A stretch of 64,000 bases of DNA, from the NCBI GenBank assembly GCA_043819345.1, contig JBDREX010000054.1:7206-71205 (forward strand), written 5' to 3'. The notes under the pieces were generated by a model. The model was not told where the DNA came from and did no database searches. It saw only the letters and a program-made list of their open reading frames with translations. Below, piece by piece: positions 1-7,387 of this stretch (position 1 is its first letter; each line of letters opens with the position of its first letter). The position numbers were made by a program, and so were the translations under genes. The stretch comes from CAYRDK01 sp043819345 (GTDB lineage: Bacteria > Omnitrophota > Gorgyraeia > Velamenicoccales > Velamenicoccaceae).

Positions 1-892
1 CCGGCTGGACATCTTTTGTTTTAAGCTTTTTTACAAAATGAAAAAAAGACAAAAAAACAAAAATACTCCAAGGAAACATACAAGCCACCATAGACAAAGG
101 ATAAAAATACCAGTGGTCGTTGCTCAAATGCTCCGCCTCTAAAACACGCCTCCAATGGTCATTAACAAAAAACTCATTTATAAACGACTGGCCAAATTGT
201 TTATAAATAACCCAATACCATGGAACAGCCGTCAGGCTGAACAGCAAAAACCCCCACAAAACCTGAAGGCAAAAAACATATTTCAAATCTCTTCTAAGCG
301 CCAAAAACATAAGAACGGCCACTAAAGGCATAAAAAATCCCAAGGGCCCCTTCGTCAATGTAGCTAAGCCGCAAAAGAAGAAAAACAACAAAATCGCAGG
401 CGTTTTTCTCCTGCTCCTGACATACCCCCAAAAAAATGACAAAAAAGCAAAAAGAATCAAAACCGTAAAAATCATATCCGTAAAAACGGTCCGAGCAAGG
501 CCAAGATATAGAGACGAGGACATCAAAATCAAGGCGCTCAAGAACGCTTTTTTCTTATCATCAAATGCAAGAAAAGAAAAAAAGTAAACCGCAATAACAC
601 CCAGGGCAGCGAAAAAAGCGCAAAAAAACCGCGCCCCGAAATTTGTCACTCCAAACAAAATATAACCAATCCGCAAAAACCAATACGTAAAAATGGGTTT
701 TTCAAAATTAGGCGCGTCAAATAAATACGGGACCATCCACGTTTTATGGCTAACCATTTCCTTAGCTGTCTGAGCATAAAAAACCTCGTCCGGATTCGTC
801 AGGTTCACAATACTATTGCCAAAAATGAAAAAAAGATACGACAGTGCAATCAAAATCCAAACCTGTTTTTTAACGCTCATCTTTTCAAACAT
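1..892 (-). CDS. ArnT/PMT-type (GT39-like) membrane glycosyltransferase, 5' part only
   Basis: About 297 codons are readable; the C-terminal part lies beyond the left edge. The protein opens MFEKMSVKKQ, followed by a hydrophobic helix and then NPDEVFYAQTAKEM. This matches the Asp-Glu motif in the first periplasmic loop of lipid-phosphate-sugar-dependent GT-C transferases (ArnT/PMT, GT39). Further membrane helices follow, with a WYWVIYKQFG segment and FFVNDHWRR, both typical of ArnT-like proteins. Such enzymes transfer sugars from polyprenyl-phosphate carriers to lipid A or proteins at the outer face of the inner membrane. The ATG at 890-892 is preceded by GAGGAG at a usable distance. Family level is fairly sure; the acceptor is unknown. 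Confidence 0.8.
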   Translation of the reverse strand, partial: MFEKMSVKKQVWILIALSYLFFIFGNSIVNLTNPDEVFYAQTAKEMVSHKTWMVPYLFDAPNFEKPIFTYWFLRIGYILFGVTNFGARFFCAFFAALGVIAVYFFSFLAFDDKKKAFLSALILMSSSLYLGLARTVFTDMIFTVLILFAFLSFFWGYVRSRRKTPAILLFFFFCGLATLTKGPLGFFMPLVAVLMFLALRRDLKYVFCLQVLWGFLLFSLTAVPWYWVIYKQFGQSFINEFFVNDHWRRVLEAEHLSNDHWYFYPLSMVACMFPWSIFVFLSFFHFVKKLKTKDVQP

Positions 893-930
893 ATATAATT
901 CTCCTCATAACCTCTCTCGCCTGGGATCCA

Positions 931-1230
931 GTTTTTGCTTTTTCTTTTGCTTTTACCCATCAACCCGCAAACTCGTTAACCCGCAAACTCGTTAACCCGC
1001 AAACTAGTTTTTGCTTTTACCCGCCAACCCGCAAACCCGCCAACCCGCAAACTAGTTTTCGCTTTTACCCATCAACCCGCAAACCCGTCAACCCGCAAAC
1101 TAGTTTTCGCTTTTACCCATCAACCCGCCAACCCGCCAACCCGCCAACCCGCAAACTAGTTTTCGCTTTTACCCGTCAACCCGCAAACCCGCAAACCCGC
1201 AAACCCGTCAACCCGCAAACTCGTTTTTAC
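931..1230 (-). repeat. Large array of GTTNNCGR octamers, locus 1
   Basis: This fills most of the 349-base gap between two genes. On the plus strand it reads as runs of octamers such as ACCCGCAA, ACCCGTCA and ACCCGCCA. The runs are separated by near-identical spacers, CTAGTTTTCGCTTTT or its T variant, so spacer plus octamer block repeats about four times. On the minus strand each block gives GGG runs at exact 5-base intervals; positions about 1170-1215 hold six in a row. That satisfies the G3-N1-7 quadruplex pattern. It starts about ten bases after the stop of the 1242-1721 gene. No open reading frame or promoter is evident within it. Confidence 0.9.
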
Positions 1231-1241
1231 TCTGATACTCT

Positions 1242-1721
1242 TTATCCCTTATAACTATCAACGCTACCGGCGTAAGTAACCGACACCTCTGAAGTATTCT
1301 GATCAATACTCACAAAAATTTCTCCACCACTCTTTTTTGGATCCTGACGCAATTCTTTTTTGAGCTGAAAAACAATTAACCAGGCCTTTGTATCACTCCA
1401 CCGAAGTTCTTCAACAGAAAGCGTGTCGTATTTGCTAACGTCAATATTTCTTTCTTTTAGCGCGGCATCTGCCATCTGCTGAGCACATTCCTGAGAAATG
1501 ACTTTCGTGTAATGTGTTTGCGCGTCCTCTTTTTTATCTGCGCTCTTATCTCCTTGCTCCCGGGCAGAAATATTTTCAGGACTCTCACTCTCAAGGTCCG
1601 TTTTTTTCGTATCTTCTTTATTAAATTCAGCCCTCTGTTGATCTGCAAGAATCGGCAGCTCACAATATCCAGCCGTAACAAATAACATAAAGTAAATAAT
1701 TGCCGCAATCAATCTCTTCAT
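1242..1721 (-). CDS. Exported protein of unknown function
   Basis: 159 residues with a clear N-terminal signal sequence (MKRLIAAIIYFMLFVTAGYC). The cysteine near the cleavage region could also make it a lipoprotein. A low-complexity Lys/Glu/Asp-rich linker spans residues 30-70. The C-terminal half (about 75-155) is mixed alpha/beta: a Cys-containing helix, then AWLIVFQLKK, then a strand pattern around GGEIFVSIDQNTSEVSV. This faintly recalls PepSY-like domains but is too weak to assign. The start overlaps the stop of the upstream 1718-2854 gene by four bases (ATGA), so the two are probably translationally coupled and work together. The octamer array follows directly after the stop. Confidence 0.7.
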   Translation of the reverse strand: MKRLIAAIIYFMLFVTAGYCELPILADQQRAEFNKEDTKKTDLESESPENISAREQGDKSADKKEDAQTHYTKVISQECAQQMADAALKERNIDVSKYDTLSVEELRWSDTKAWLIVFQLKKELRQDPKKSGGEIFVSIDQNTSEVSVTYAGSVDSYKG

Positions 1722-2854
1722 TTCTCTCCTTGTTTCGCATTAAAGACAACAACCGGCCCTTTCCCAAATGCCAAAAGACCAATTTTACGCGTTTCTAAAT
1801 CTAAAACAACGATCTGATTTTTTCCCAACTCAAACACAGCCTGATTACCCGGCAAAACACTAACATTGCGTATAATCCACTGCGCAAACGGAGTTTCCAG
1901 GGCCACATAAATATTTTTGCCCTCTGAATCACTCCTGGCATGCAATCCTTCCGCAGCCCAAAACCCAACAGAAAACTTCCAATCTCGCCCATCAAGCAGC
2001 CTGAAATCTGAAATACCAACATTACCCCAGCTATCCGGCTCTTTCTCGTACAATTCACCATCCCAATGCCGAAACGGTTCAGCGGTATCGGTAAAATCTC
2101 TCAACAATATCTTTTCAAAAAGAACCCTATCGGGCGTGCGATCAACAACTCCGAGATCCCATTGGCCCCTTGTTTCAGAAGGCCTGACAAATAACCGCGC
2201 AGCCTCTCCACTCTTGCCATCCAGGCGCGTTACCATTTCCATAGCAGAACCATCCACGCGAATCTTATTGACACTACAATTATCGCCGGCAATATAATAG
2301 ACCCAAGCGCCTGATTTCACAAATGATAAAGTTTTATCAATCTTGCAATCCGTTAACAAGCTAATGCCACTGGACAACAAATAAAGGGGGATAATAAAAG
2401 CATAAGAAATTGTCTGGACAATCAGGCTCGCGCGCCATGCTTTCCTTTTAATATCCGTCTGCTTCCTTAATATCCAACAACAAAATGGCCACTCTAAAAC
2501 CACGCTTAACATAAATGAAATGATAAGAAAAACCGCAAGAAACATCTTTATAGAATAGAGCGTAATAAAACTTTCCAAGGATGTTGTGATCAAAGAAAGA
2601 ATGGCAAAACCGGCTATCATGGAAAAATAATTAGCAAGCGCCATGATCAAAATACTCCTGATGGCCTTTACTTTAAAAACCCGGGAAATAATAAACCCTT
2701 CTAAAATTCCGATTAAAGCATTCCCTATCAATAAGTGAAAAACACCTGCCCACATCAGGGGCGTACCGGCATCAGCAGAAGCGATACATGGAGAAACCAA
2801 AAAAACAGCCACGGCAAAACATATCAAGCGTGACAACAAAAACATTTTTTTCAT
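1718..2854 (-). CDS. Membrane-anchored protein with C-terminal periplasmic domain, unknown function
   Basis: 378 residues. A signal-like helix at residues 1-27 is followed by about four further transmembrane segments up to about residue 165. The C-terminal half (about 170-375) is soluble, rich in short beta strands and Trp/Gly/Asp turns (SGAWVYYIAGDN, QWDLGVVDR, KNQIVVLDLETRKIG). It resembles part of a WD40/PQQ-like propeller, although I cannot count enough blades to call one. The start has AAGGAG six bases upstream. It overlaps the alcohol dehydrogenase upstream and the exported protein downstream by four bases each, suggesting a three-gene operon. No family is recognised. Confidence 0.7.
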   Translation of the reverse strand: MKKMFLLSRLICFAVAVFLVSPCIASADAGTPLMWAGVFHLLIGNALIGILEGFIISRVFKVKAIRSILIMALANYFSMIAGFAILSLITTSLESFITLYSIKMFLAVFLIISFMLSVVLEWPFCCWILRKQTDIKRKAWRASLIVQTISYAFIIPLYLLSSGISLLTDCKIDKTLSFVKSGAWVYYIAGDNCSVNKIRVDGSAMEMVTRLDGKSGEAARLFVRPSETRGQWDLGVVDRTPDRVLFEKILLRDFTDTAEPFRHWDGELYEKEPDSWGNVGISDFRLLDGRDWKFSVGFWAAEGLHARSDSEGKNIYVALETPFAQWIIRNVSVLPGNQAVFELGKNQIVVLDLETRKIGLLAFGKGPVVVFNAKQGEK

Positions 2855-3969
2855 AGCTTCTCCTTGCCAAAAATGTATCTTAGGAAATACACGACATCGC
2901 GTTCTTCTATGTTTTTGGGGTTAGCGGCTGTTGACCCTGATTGAAGAGTTTCTGAAATAATTTTTTCTTTTTCTATTAACTGTTTATCTTTAAAAGGAGA
3001 AACTATTTTTAATTCCGATAAAATCCGCTTCATCTTATTCAAGAAGTCTCCTCGCGTCAATCGGCCCATCAGGGCATATTTTTTTCCCATCGCCTTCCTG
3101 TTAAGCTCAATAGACGGCACAAGACAAGCCGCGCAAATAAGGCCATGTGGCAATTGATACAAAGCGCCCAAAGGATGCGCTATACCATGGATAACACCCA
3201 GGCGGGCCGATGAAAACGCCAAACCCCCAAGATAACTGCCCAGCAACATTTCCGATAAACTCTGTTCATCCTTAAACCTGTAGGCTGAAATAATATTCTT
3301 AATTATGAGCTCCATTGACTTAAAAGCCAGGCAATCGCTAAACCAGCTGGCATTTTTGGAAACATACGCTTCATATGCCTGCACGAGAGCATCCATGCCG
3401 GAATAACGGATAACATCACTTGGCAGCCCTCCCAGAAGCCCAACATCCAGAACCACTTTTTTTGCCAAAAAGCTTTTATCCCGTATAGACAGCTTAACCT
3501 TCTTTGCGGAATCAATAATAACAGAATTGATTGTAGCTTCAGAACCAGTACCAGCTGTTGTCGGTATCGCAATGAAGGGGATACCCGCTTTCTCCAGCTT
3601 ACCACCCCGCTGATAAAAAACAGGTTTCTCCTTAGCATGAAAAAGTCCCGCCGCGGCCTTGGCCAAATCTAAAACACTCCCTCCACCAATGCCGACAATC
3701 CACTTAGCTCCAATGCTTCTCCCTGCCTCCATCACAGCCGTTATCTCATCCAGACACGGTTCCCCAGTCTGGCGACAAAAAAAATCTACAGCTAAAGACG
3801 AAGAAAGCTCTTTTAAAATCACCTGCTTCGTTTCAGTCTTTGCGAACGAATGGCCATGTACAATCAAGCCGCATGCACCATACTCCTTAAGTTCATCCGC
3901 CAAATGAAAAACAGCATTTTTCCTAAAAATAGTCTTTTGCGGGAATAAAAGTTCTTGAGGAAAATCCAT
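2851..3969 (-). CDS. Iron-containing (group III) alcohol dehydrogenase family protein
   Basis: 372 residues, the usual length for NAD(P)-dependent metal-containing alcohol dehydrogenases. The nucleotide-binding GGGSVLDLAKAAAG lies at about 95-108, and PTTAGTGSEAT at 137-146. The metal site region GMDALVQAYEAY lies at 191-202, and HGIAHPLG plus PHG at 261-275. In FucO the ligands are Asp, His, His, His. Here Asp193, His261 and His275 are present, but the second ligand position reads Gln197 (codon CAG) instead of His. Substrate is unknown; candidates are an alcohol/aldehyde or a phosphonate/polyol oxidoreductase. It lies in an overlapping operon with a cupin upstream and a membrane protein downstream. 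Confidence 0.85.
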   Translation of the reverse strand: MDFPQELLFPQKTIFRKNAVFHLADELKEYGACGLIVHGHSFAKTETKQVILKELSSSLAVDFFCRQTGEPCLDEITAVMEAGRSIGAKWIVGIGGGSVLDLAKAAAGLFHAKEKPVFYQRGGKLEKAGIPFIAIPTTAGTGSEATINSVIIDSAKKVKLSIRDKSFLAKKVVLDVGLLGGLPSDVIRYSGMDALVQAYEAYVSKNASWFSDCLAFKSMELIIKNIISAYRFKDEQSLSEMLLGSYLGGLAFSSARLGVIHGIAHPLGALYQLPHGLICAACLVPSIELNRKAMGKKYALMGRLTRGDFLNKMKRILSELKIVSPFKDKQLIEKEKIISETLQSGSTAANPKNIEERDVVYFLRYIFGKEKL

Positions 3970-3972
3970 GAT

Positions 3973-4329
3973 TTATGATTTGTTATAAGGCAGAATGATA
4001 GCCGTGATCACAAGGTTGCTATCGCCAATATTTTTGATCGCATGTTTTGCCCCTTGGCCAGTTAAGATCGCATCTCCCGCGCAAACCTCAACTTCCCTGT
4101 TATTATCTTCAACAACGCCCCGGCCTTCCTGAATAATAAATATCTCATCTTCACCAGCGTGTTCATGTAAACCAATACTGGACCCGGGTGAGACCGTCAA
4201 CTGCGCGCAAAGACGGCAAGAAGCATTAATCTCGTCTTTTCTCAGATGATGTTTAATTACAACTTCACCCGTGCCTTCACGCATATTCTTTCGCACTTCA
4301 ACATCCTGTTTCGTACTTTTCTTAATCAT
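3973..4329 (-). CDS. Single-domain cupin protein
   Basis: 118 residues from an ATG with GAGGG upstream; a TTG further upstream is possible but has no better ribosome site. The cupin core is visible: GSSIGLHEHAGEDEIFIIQEG (two His, one Glu metal ligands) at about 60-80, and GDAILTGQGAKHAIKN (last His) at about 93-108. Small cupins of this kind bind a metal and act as isomerases, dioxygenases or sensors; nothing here fixes the activity. It ends three bases before the alcohol dehydrogenase start, so both are likely co-transcribed. Confidence 0.85.
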   Translation of the reverse strand: MIKKSTKQDVEVRKNMREGTGEVVIKHHLRKDEINASCRLCAQLTVSPGSSIGLHEHAGEDEIFIIQEGRGVVEDNNREVEVCAGDAILTGQGAKHAIKNIGDSNLVITAIILPYNKS

Positions 4330-4351
4330 AGCATCCCTCAAATCTGCCCGC

Positions 4352-4505
4352 CAGCAAAGAACGCAGGTTAGCGGGTGCTCGAGTATGCGGGTTAGATAGC
4401 TAAATCCACCACCCCATCAACCCGCAAACCCATCAACCCGCAAACTAGTTTTTGCTTTTACCCGTCAACCCGCAAACTCGTTAACCCGCAAACTCATTTT
4501 TACTC
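4352..4505 (-). repeat. GTTNNCGR octamer element, locus 2 (inverted arrangement)
   Basis: It fills the gap between the ferritin-like gene stop and the cupin start. The right part on the plus strand has C-rich octamers (ACCCGCAA, ACCCGTCA, ACTCGTTA) interrupted by the same CTAGTTTTTGCTTTT spacer seen in locus 1. The left part (about 4370-4400) carries the opposite, G-rich orientation (GGTTAGCGGGTG, ATGCGGGTTAG). The two halves can pair as an imperfect hairpin. On the minus strand, GAGTAAAAATGAG leads into the array just after the stop of the ferritin-like gene. The same lead-in is found at locus 1. Confidence 0.85.
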
Positions 4506-4516
4506 TAACTCTTCTC

Positions 4517-4942
4517 TTATTTACCTAATGCCTGCTCCAAATCCATAGCATGCTCCTGCTCAACAGCCAAGATACCCCTTAATTGCTGTGCCAAATGAAG
4601 CAGATTAAGCTCTTCGGCCTGCCTAATTCTAACGGTATACCTGGCAATAGCATCATTTTCACCAGCCAAATCTTCCTGAAGCATCTCAATATTATCCTTA
4701 GAAGTCTTTGGGCTCGGCATATCAACAGTCGGAAAACCGCCTAAATAATCAATTTGAGAAGCAATAATAGTCGCATGAGCAAGCTCTTCCTGAGCATGAA
4801 TAATAAGTTCTTTTTGCATGCTCTGATACATAGCCCCCTTCAACACGCCCTGGTGTTGCGTATACTGGACACACGCTGTGTACTCCAAGCCAAGATCCTT
4901 ATTTAACAGATCAACCAACTGCTCTCTTGTCACGCTAGCCAT
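4517..4942 (-). CDS. Ferritin-like (bacterioferritin/Dps-type) iron-binding protein
   Basis: 141 residues from the ATG at 4942, which has a perfect GGAGGT site three to eight bases upstream. A longer frame to 5008 has no such site. The four-helix ferritin pattern is clear. Glu20 is in the first helix, EELAHA (Glu53, His56) in the second, AGENDAIARYT (about 93-103) in the third, and AVEQEHAMDLEQ (Glu128, His131) in the fourth. Glu and ExxH ligands for a di-iron ferroxidase centre are all present. Expected role: oxidation and storage of ferrous iron or protection from peroxide in the cytoplasm. It stands alone between repeat and spacer. Confidence 0.85.
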   Translation of the reverse strand: MASVTREQLVDLLNKDLGLEYTACVQYTQHQGVLKGAMYQSMQKELIIHAQEELAHATIIASQIDYLGGFPTVDMPSPKTSKDNIEMLQEDLAGENDAIARYTVRIRQAEELNLLHLAQQLRGILAVEQEHAMDLEQALGK

Positions 4943-5050
4943 TTTACCTCCATTCTGAAAGTCACACCACATGAGATTAAGCCCCAAATTACTTGCCCCT
5001 CCCAACAATATTAGTAAAACTTTTGTCCCCGCAATATTATCTTATATCAA

Positions 5051-5110
5051 TTTTCTTATAATTCTTAGAATACCTCTATCTGGTTGCTAATACAAGAAAT
5101 TATAAGAAAA
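5051..5110 (-). terminator. AT-rich hairpin after the B12/radical SAM gene
   Basis: TTTTCTTATAATTCTT (5051-5066) and its near-complement AAGAAATTATAAGAAAA (5094-5110) flank a 27-base loop. On the minus strand the hairpin starts six bases after the stop at 5116 and a T-rich run leads into it. It could act as a weak terminator for that gene or as an mRNA end-stabiliser. Lack of GC pairs makes the call uncertain. The rest of the 173-base gap (4943-5115) shows no convincing promoter. Confidence 0.35.
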
Positions 5111-5115
5111 AATAC

Positions 5116-6792
5116 TCACCTAAAAAGCAGCTTTTTACCTCCCACTCCTCTCACAACAAGCCGCGACAATACCCTCTTTAACACAAGCGGCTCAACAAAC
5201 TCCTCTTTCTTTATATGATACAAAAAACCTTTGCTAGAAGCCTCTTTTCTTATTGAATAAATATTATACTCTTTTAAGAGTAATTTCAAAAGGACAACCC
5301 CTAAAAGAAAGCGGTTTGGTTTTTCTCTAAAAATAAGCTTCTCGCCCTTAATACGAAAATAACGCGCATTCTTCTTCAGGACATCTGAGAGGCAGGTCTC
5401 CTGCAAGACATGTTCATCACATAATTCTTTGATATAATTAATTATTCGCGCGGCATAAAAAAGCAAAAAAATACGGTCCCTTCCGATATGTTTATCAAAA
5501 CTCGCCACTGAACTTCTAAAAAAAGAATAATTCTGCGGCACAAATAAAAAATCCCTGTTTAAACGCTCAAACATTTGGCTTTCAATGACCGGATAAAAAA
5601 TACTGGGGCCCAGAATAACCGGCTTGGTTGCCAGAAAACGAATATCCCGCACCGCCTGGGCAATTTTTTGATCCGGAAACCCTACAATATAATGCACCGT
5701 CGGAACAATGGCGCGCTTACTCATATAATCCGCTAAAAAACTTAAATCTTTTACACTCTCTTTACGATTAATTTTCTTTCTTAGATCTTTGTTAGAACTC
5801 GCAATGGATAAATCCAAATGCGTCAGGCCGGCATCAATAAGCTTTGTCTTCAGCCGGCCTAAAAGATTAAGGCTCAATAATCCATTCATAAAAGATATCT
5901 TTACCTCTCCTCTAAATCTATCTATTAGCCCGTCTAAAACCTTTTCAAACTCTGGATTAAGATTCATATTATCATCTTCAAAATTAAAGTGCCTTATCCC
6001 TAAAGAATAACAATCTTCTATTTCCTGTAAAACGCCTTCAGCTCGGCGGTAACGAAAAGGACCCGTAATAGCGCAAAAGGCGCATCTCAAACCACATCCG
6101 CGCGACGCCAAAAGCGAAGTTGAAATCTGGCCTTTATACCAATATAATTTATAGTCAATGAGAGTCCTGTTAATTTGCGGCAACGCGTTGATATCTTTAA
6201 TCAAAGCAATGTCCGAAGAAAGGACAGCCTCACCGTTATTTTTTTTATAACACAACCCCTCTATCGCTTTTTTTTTGCCCGTGTTCAAAACCCTACAAAG
6301 GTTTAAGAGGCTATGTTCAGCTTCTCCCCTCAAAACAAAATCAATATCGGGACTTTTTAGGACAGTCTCAGCCTGAAAAGTCGCCGCCCTGCCGCCGGCA
6401 ACAATGGCAATACGTGAATCTATCTGCTTAATAAGGCCAGCCACAGCAAAAGCAGAATCAAGATAAGCCGAAAAATTACATGATATGCCAACAATATCCG
6501 GCTTAAAGTCCCGTACCTGAGCACAGATATGCGCCTCACTCAAACCAAAGCGGTAATAATGTGAAAATAGGTGAAACGGGGAAAGATTCACCTTATAATA
6601 ACGCGCCAGATAGGCAAAACCATGCGGCAAAGGAAGAGATTTTTTTGTATAATCCTCTAAGCAGTTTAAAATCTTAACCTCAAAGCCAGCCTGCTCTAAA
6701 ACTGTACCCAACGACAGAATCCCTAAAGGATACGCTCTCTGAGGCGTAAAAAAGAAATCCTCCAGAGGAGGATTAATAAGAAGCACTTTCAT
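5116..6792 (-). CDS. B12-binding-domain radical SAM protein
   Basis: 558 residues. The N-terminal cobalamin-binding Rossmann-like domain (about 1-170) opens MKVLLINPPLED and contains IVGISCNFS and IVAGGRAATF. The radical SAM core (about 225-430) has CGLRCAFC with Cys233, Cys237 and Cys240 ligating a 4Fe-4S cluster. The C-terminal 120 residues are helical and basic. This architecture is typical of B12-dependent methyltransferases and of hopanoid, bacteriochlorophyll and lipid modifying enzymes; the substrate cannot be read from sequence. AAGGAT precedes the ATG. It appears monocistronic, between the DUF2062 gene and an AT-rich hairpin. Confidence 0.85.
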   Translation of the reverse strand: MKVLLINPPLEDFFFTPQRAYPLGILSLGTVLEQAGFEVKILNCLEDYTKKSLPLPHGFAYLARYYKVNLSPFHLFSHYYRFGLSEAHICAQVRDFKPDIVGISCNFSAYLDSAFAVAGLIKQIDSRIAIVAGGRAATFQAETVLKSPDIDFVLRGEAEHSLLNLCRVLNTGKKKAIEGLCYKKNNGEAVLSSDIALIKDINALPQINRTLIDYKLYWYKGQISTSLLASRGCGLRCAFCAITGPFRYRRAEGVLQEIEDCYSLGIRHFNFEDDNMNLNPEFEKVLDGLIDRFRGEVKISFMNGLLSLNLLGRLKTKLIDAGLTHLDLSIASSNKDLRKKINRKESVKDLSFLADYMSKRAIVPTVHYIVGFPDQKIAQAVRDIRFLATKPVILGPSIFYPVIESQMFERLNRDFLFVPQNYSFFRSSVASFDKHIGRDRIFLLFYAARIINYIKELCDEHVLQETCLSDVLKKNARYFRIKGEKLIFREKPNRFLLGVVLLKLLLKEYNIYSIRKEASSKGFLYHIKKEEFVEPLVLKRVLSRLVVRGVGGKKLLFR

Positions 6793-6872
6793 AAAAAATC
6801 CTTAAAGTTCTATAAACCGGCACTCATCAAACTTATCACCGTACTTTTAACAAAAATCCCGCTGAAAGCAAA

Positions 6873-7358
6873 TTAAACAGCCCTCTTACGCCGCCGCATC
6901 TTCTTTACAATCACTAATACAATAAAAAAGAAAATGAATGCCAGGAAAAAACCCAAAACCAAACTACCCAAAAACAACGGATAATAGAGAAATGTCACAC
7001 TGTCCACACGCAGAGCTTTAATCATCTCCCAGCTCAAGGGCGGATACTGAGGATTACGCAGGATAAAACACCCTAGGCTATATCCAGCCCAACTGATTAA
7101 CGGCGCGAGTGGCGCAATCGTAATATTTGTTCCTGCTAAAATTGCGATCTTATTCGTACGCGGTATCAGCAAGGCAGCAAAAAGTGCCAATAAAGTATGC
7201 ATCCCATAAAGCGGGGTTACACCAATAAAAACACCCACAGCCACCCCAAAAGCAATTTGCCGAGGAGAATTATTAAGCCTGATCAATTTCCAAGCCAATC
7301 GCTTTATTTTTTGAAAAAATACCTGTATCGCTGCCTTTGGCTTGCTCTTATTTTTCAT
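6873..7358 (-). CDS. DUF2062 family membrane protein
   Basis: 161 residues from ATG 7358; a TTG at 7370 is an alternative start. The segment SPRQIAFGVAVGVFIGVTPLYGMHT is the diagnostic DUF2062 motif. It is followed by hydrophobic helices, a GxNxxxxP-like stretch (TNITIAPLAPLISW) and a C-terminal transmembrane helix ending in a basic tail (KKMRRRKRAV). DUF2062 proteins are small inner-membrane proteins, often encoded near glycosyltransferases; biochemical function is not established to my knowledge. Neighbours here (B12/radical SAM and DUF1846) do not help. Confidence 0.8.
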   Translation of the reverse strand: MKNKSKPKAAIQVFFQKIKRLAWKLIRLNNSPRQIAFGVAVGVFIGVTPLYGMHTLLALFAALLIPRTNKIAILAGTNITIAPLAPLISWAGYSLGCFILRNPQYPPLSWEMIKALRVDSVTFLYYPLFLGSLVLGFFLAFIFFFIVLVIVKKMRRRKRAV

Positions 7359-7387
7359 CCCATAATCCAATGCCCTGTACCCGGTTT

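Noticed and set aside
931..1230. Octamer array as a CRISPR array or telomere-like end
   Set aside because: Unit is 8 bases with no unique spacers of 25-40 bases; it is internal between genes, not at a contig end. No cas genes.
1917..2297. Plus-strand open frame of 126 codons
   Set aside because: Antisense to the 1718-2854 membrane protein gene, Ser/Pro/Asn-rich shadow translation, no family.
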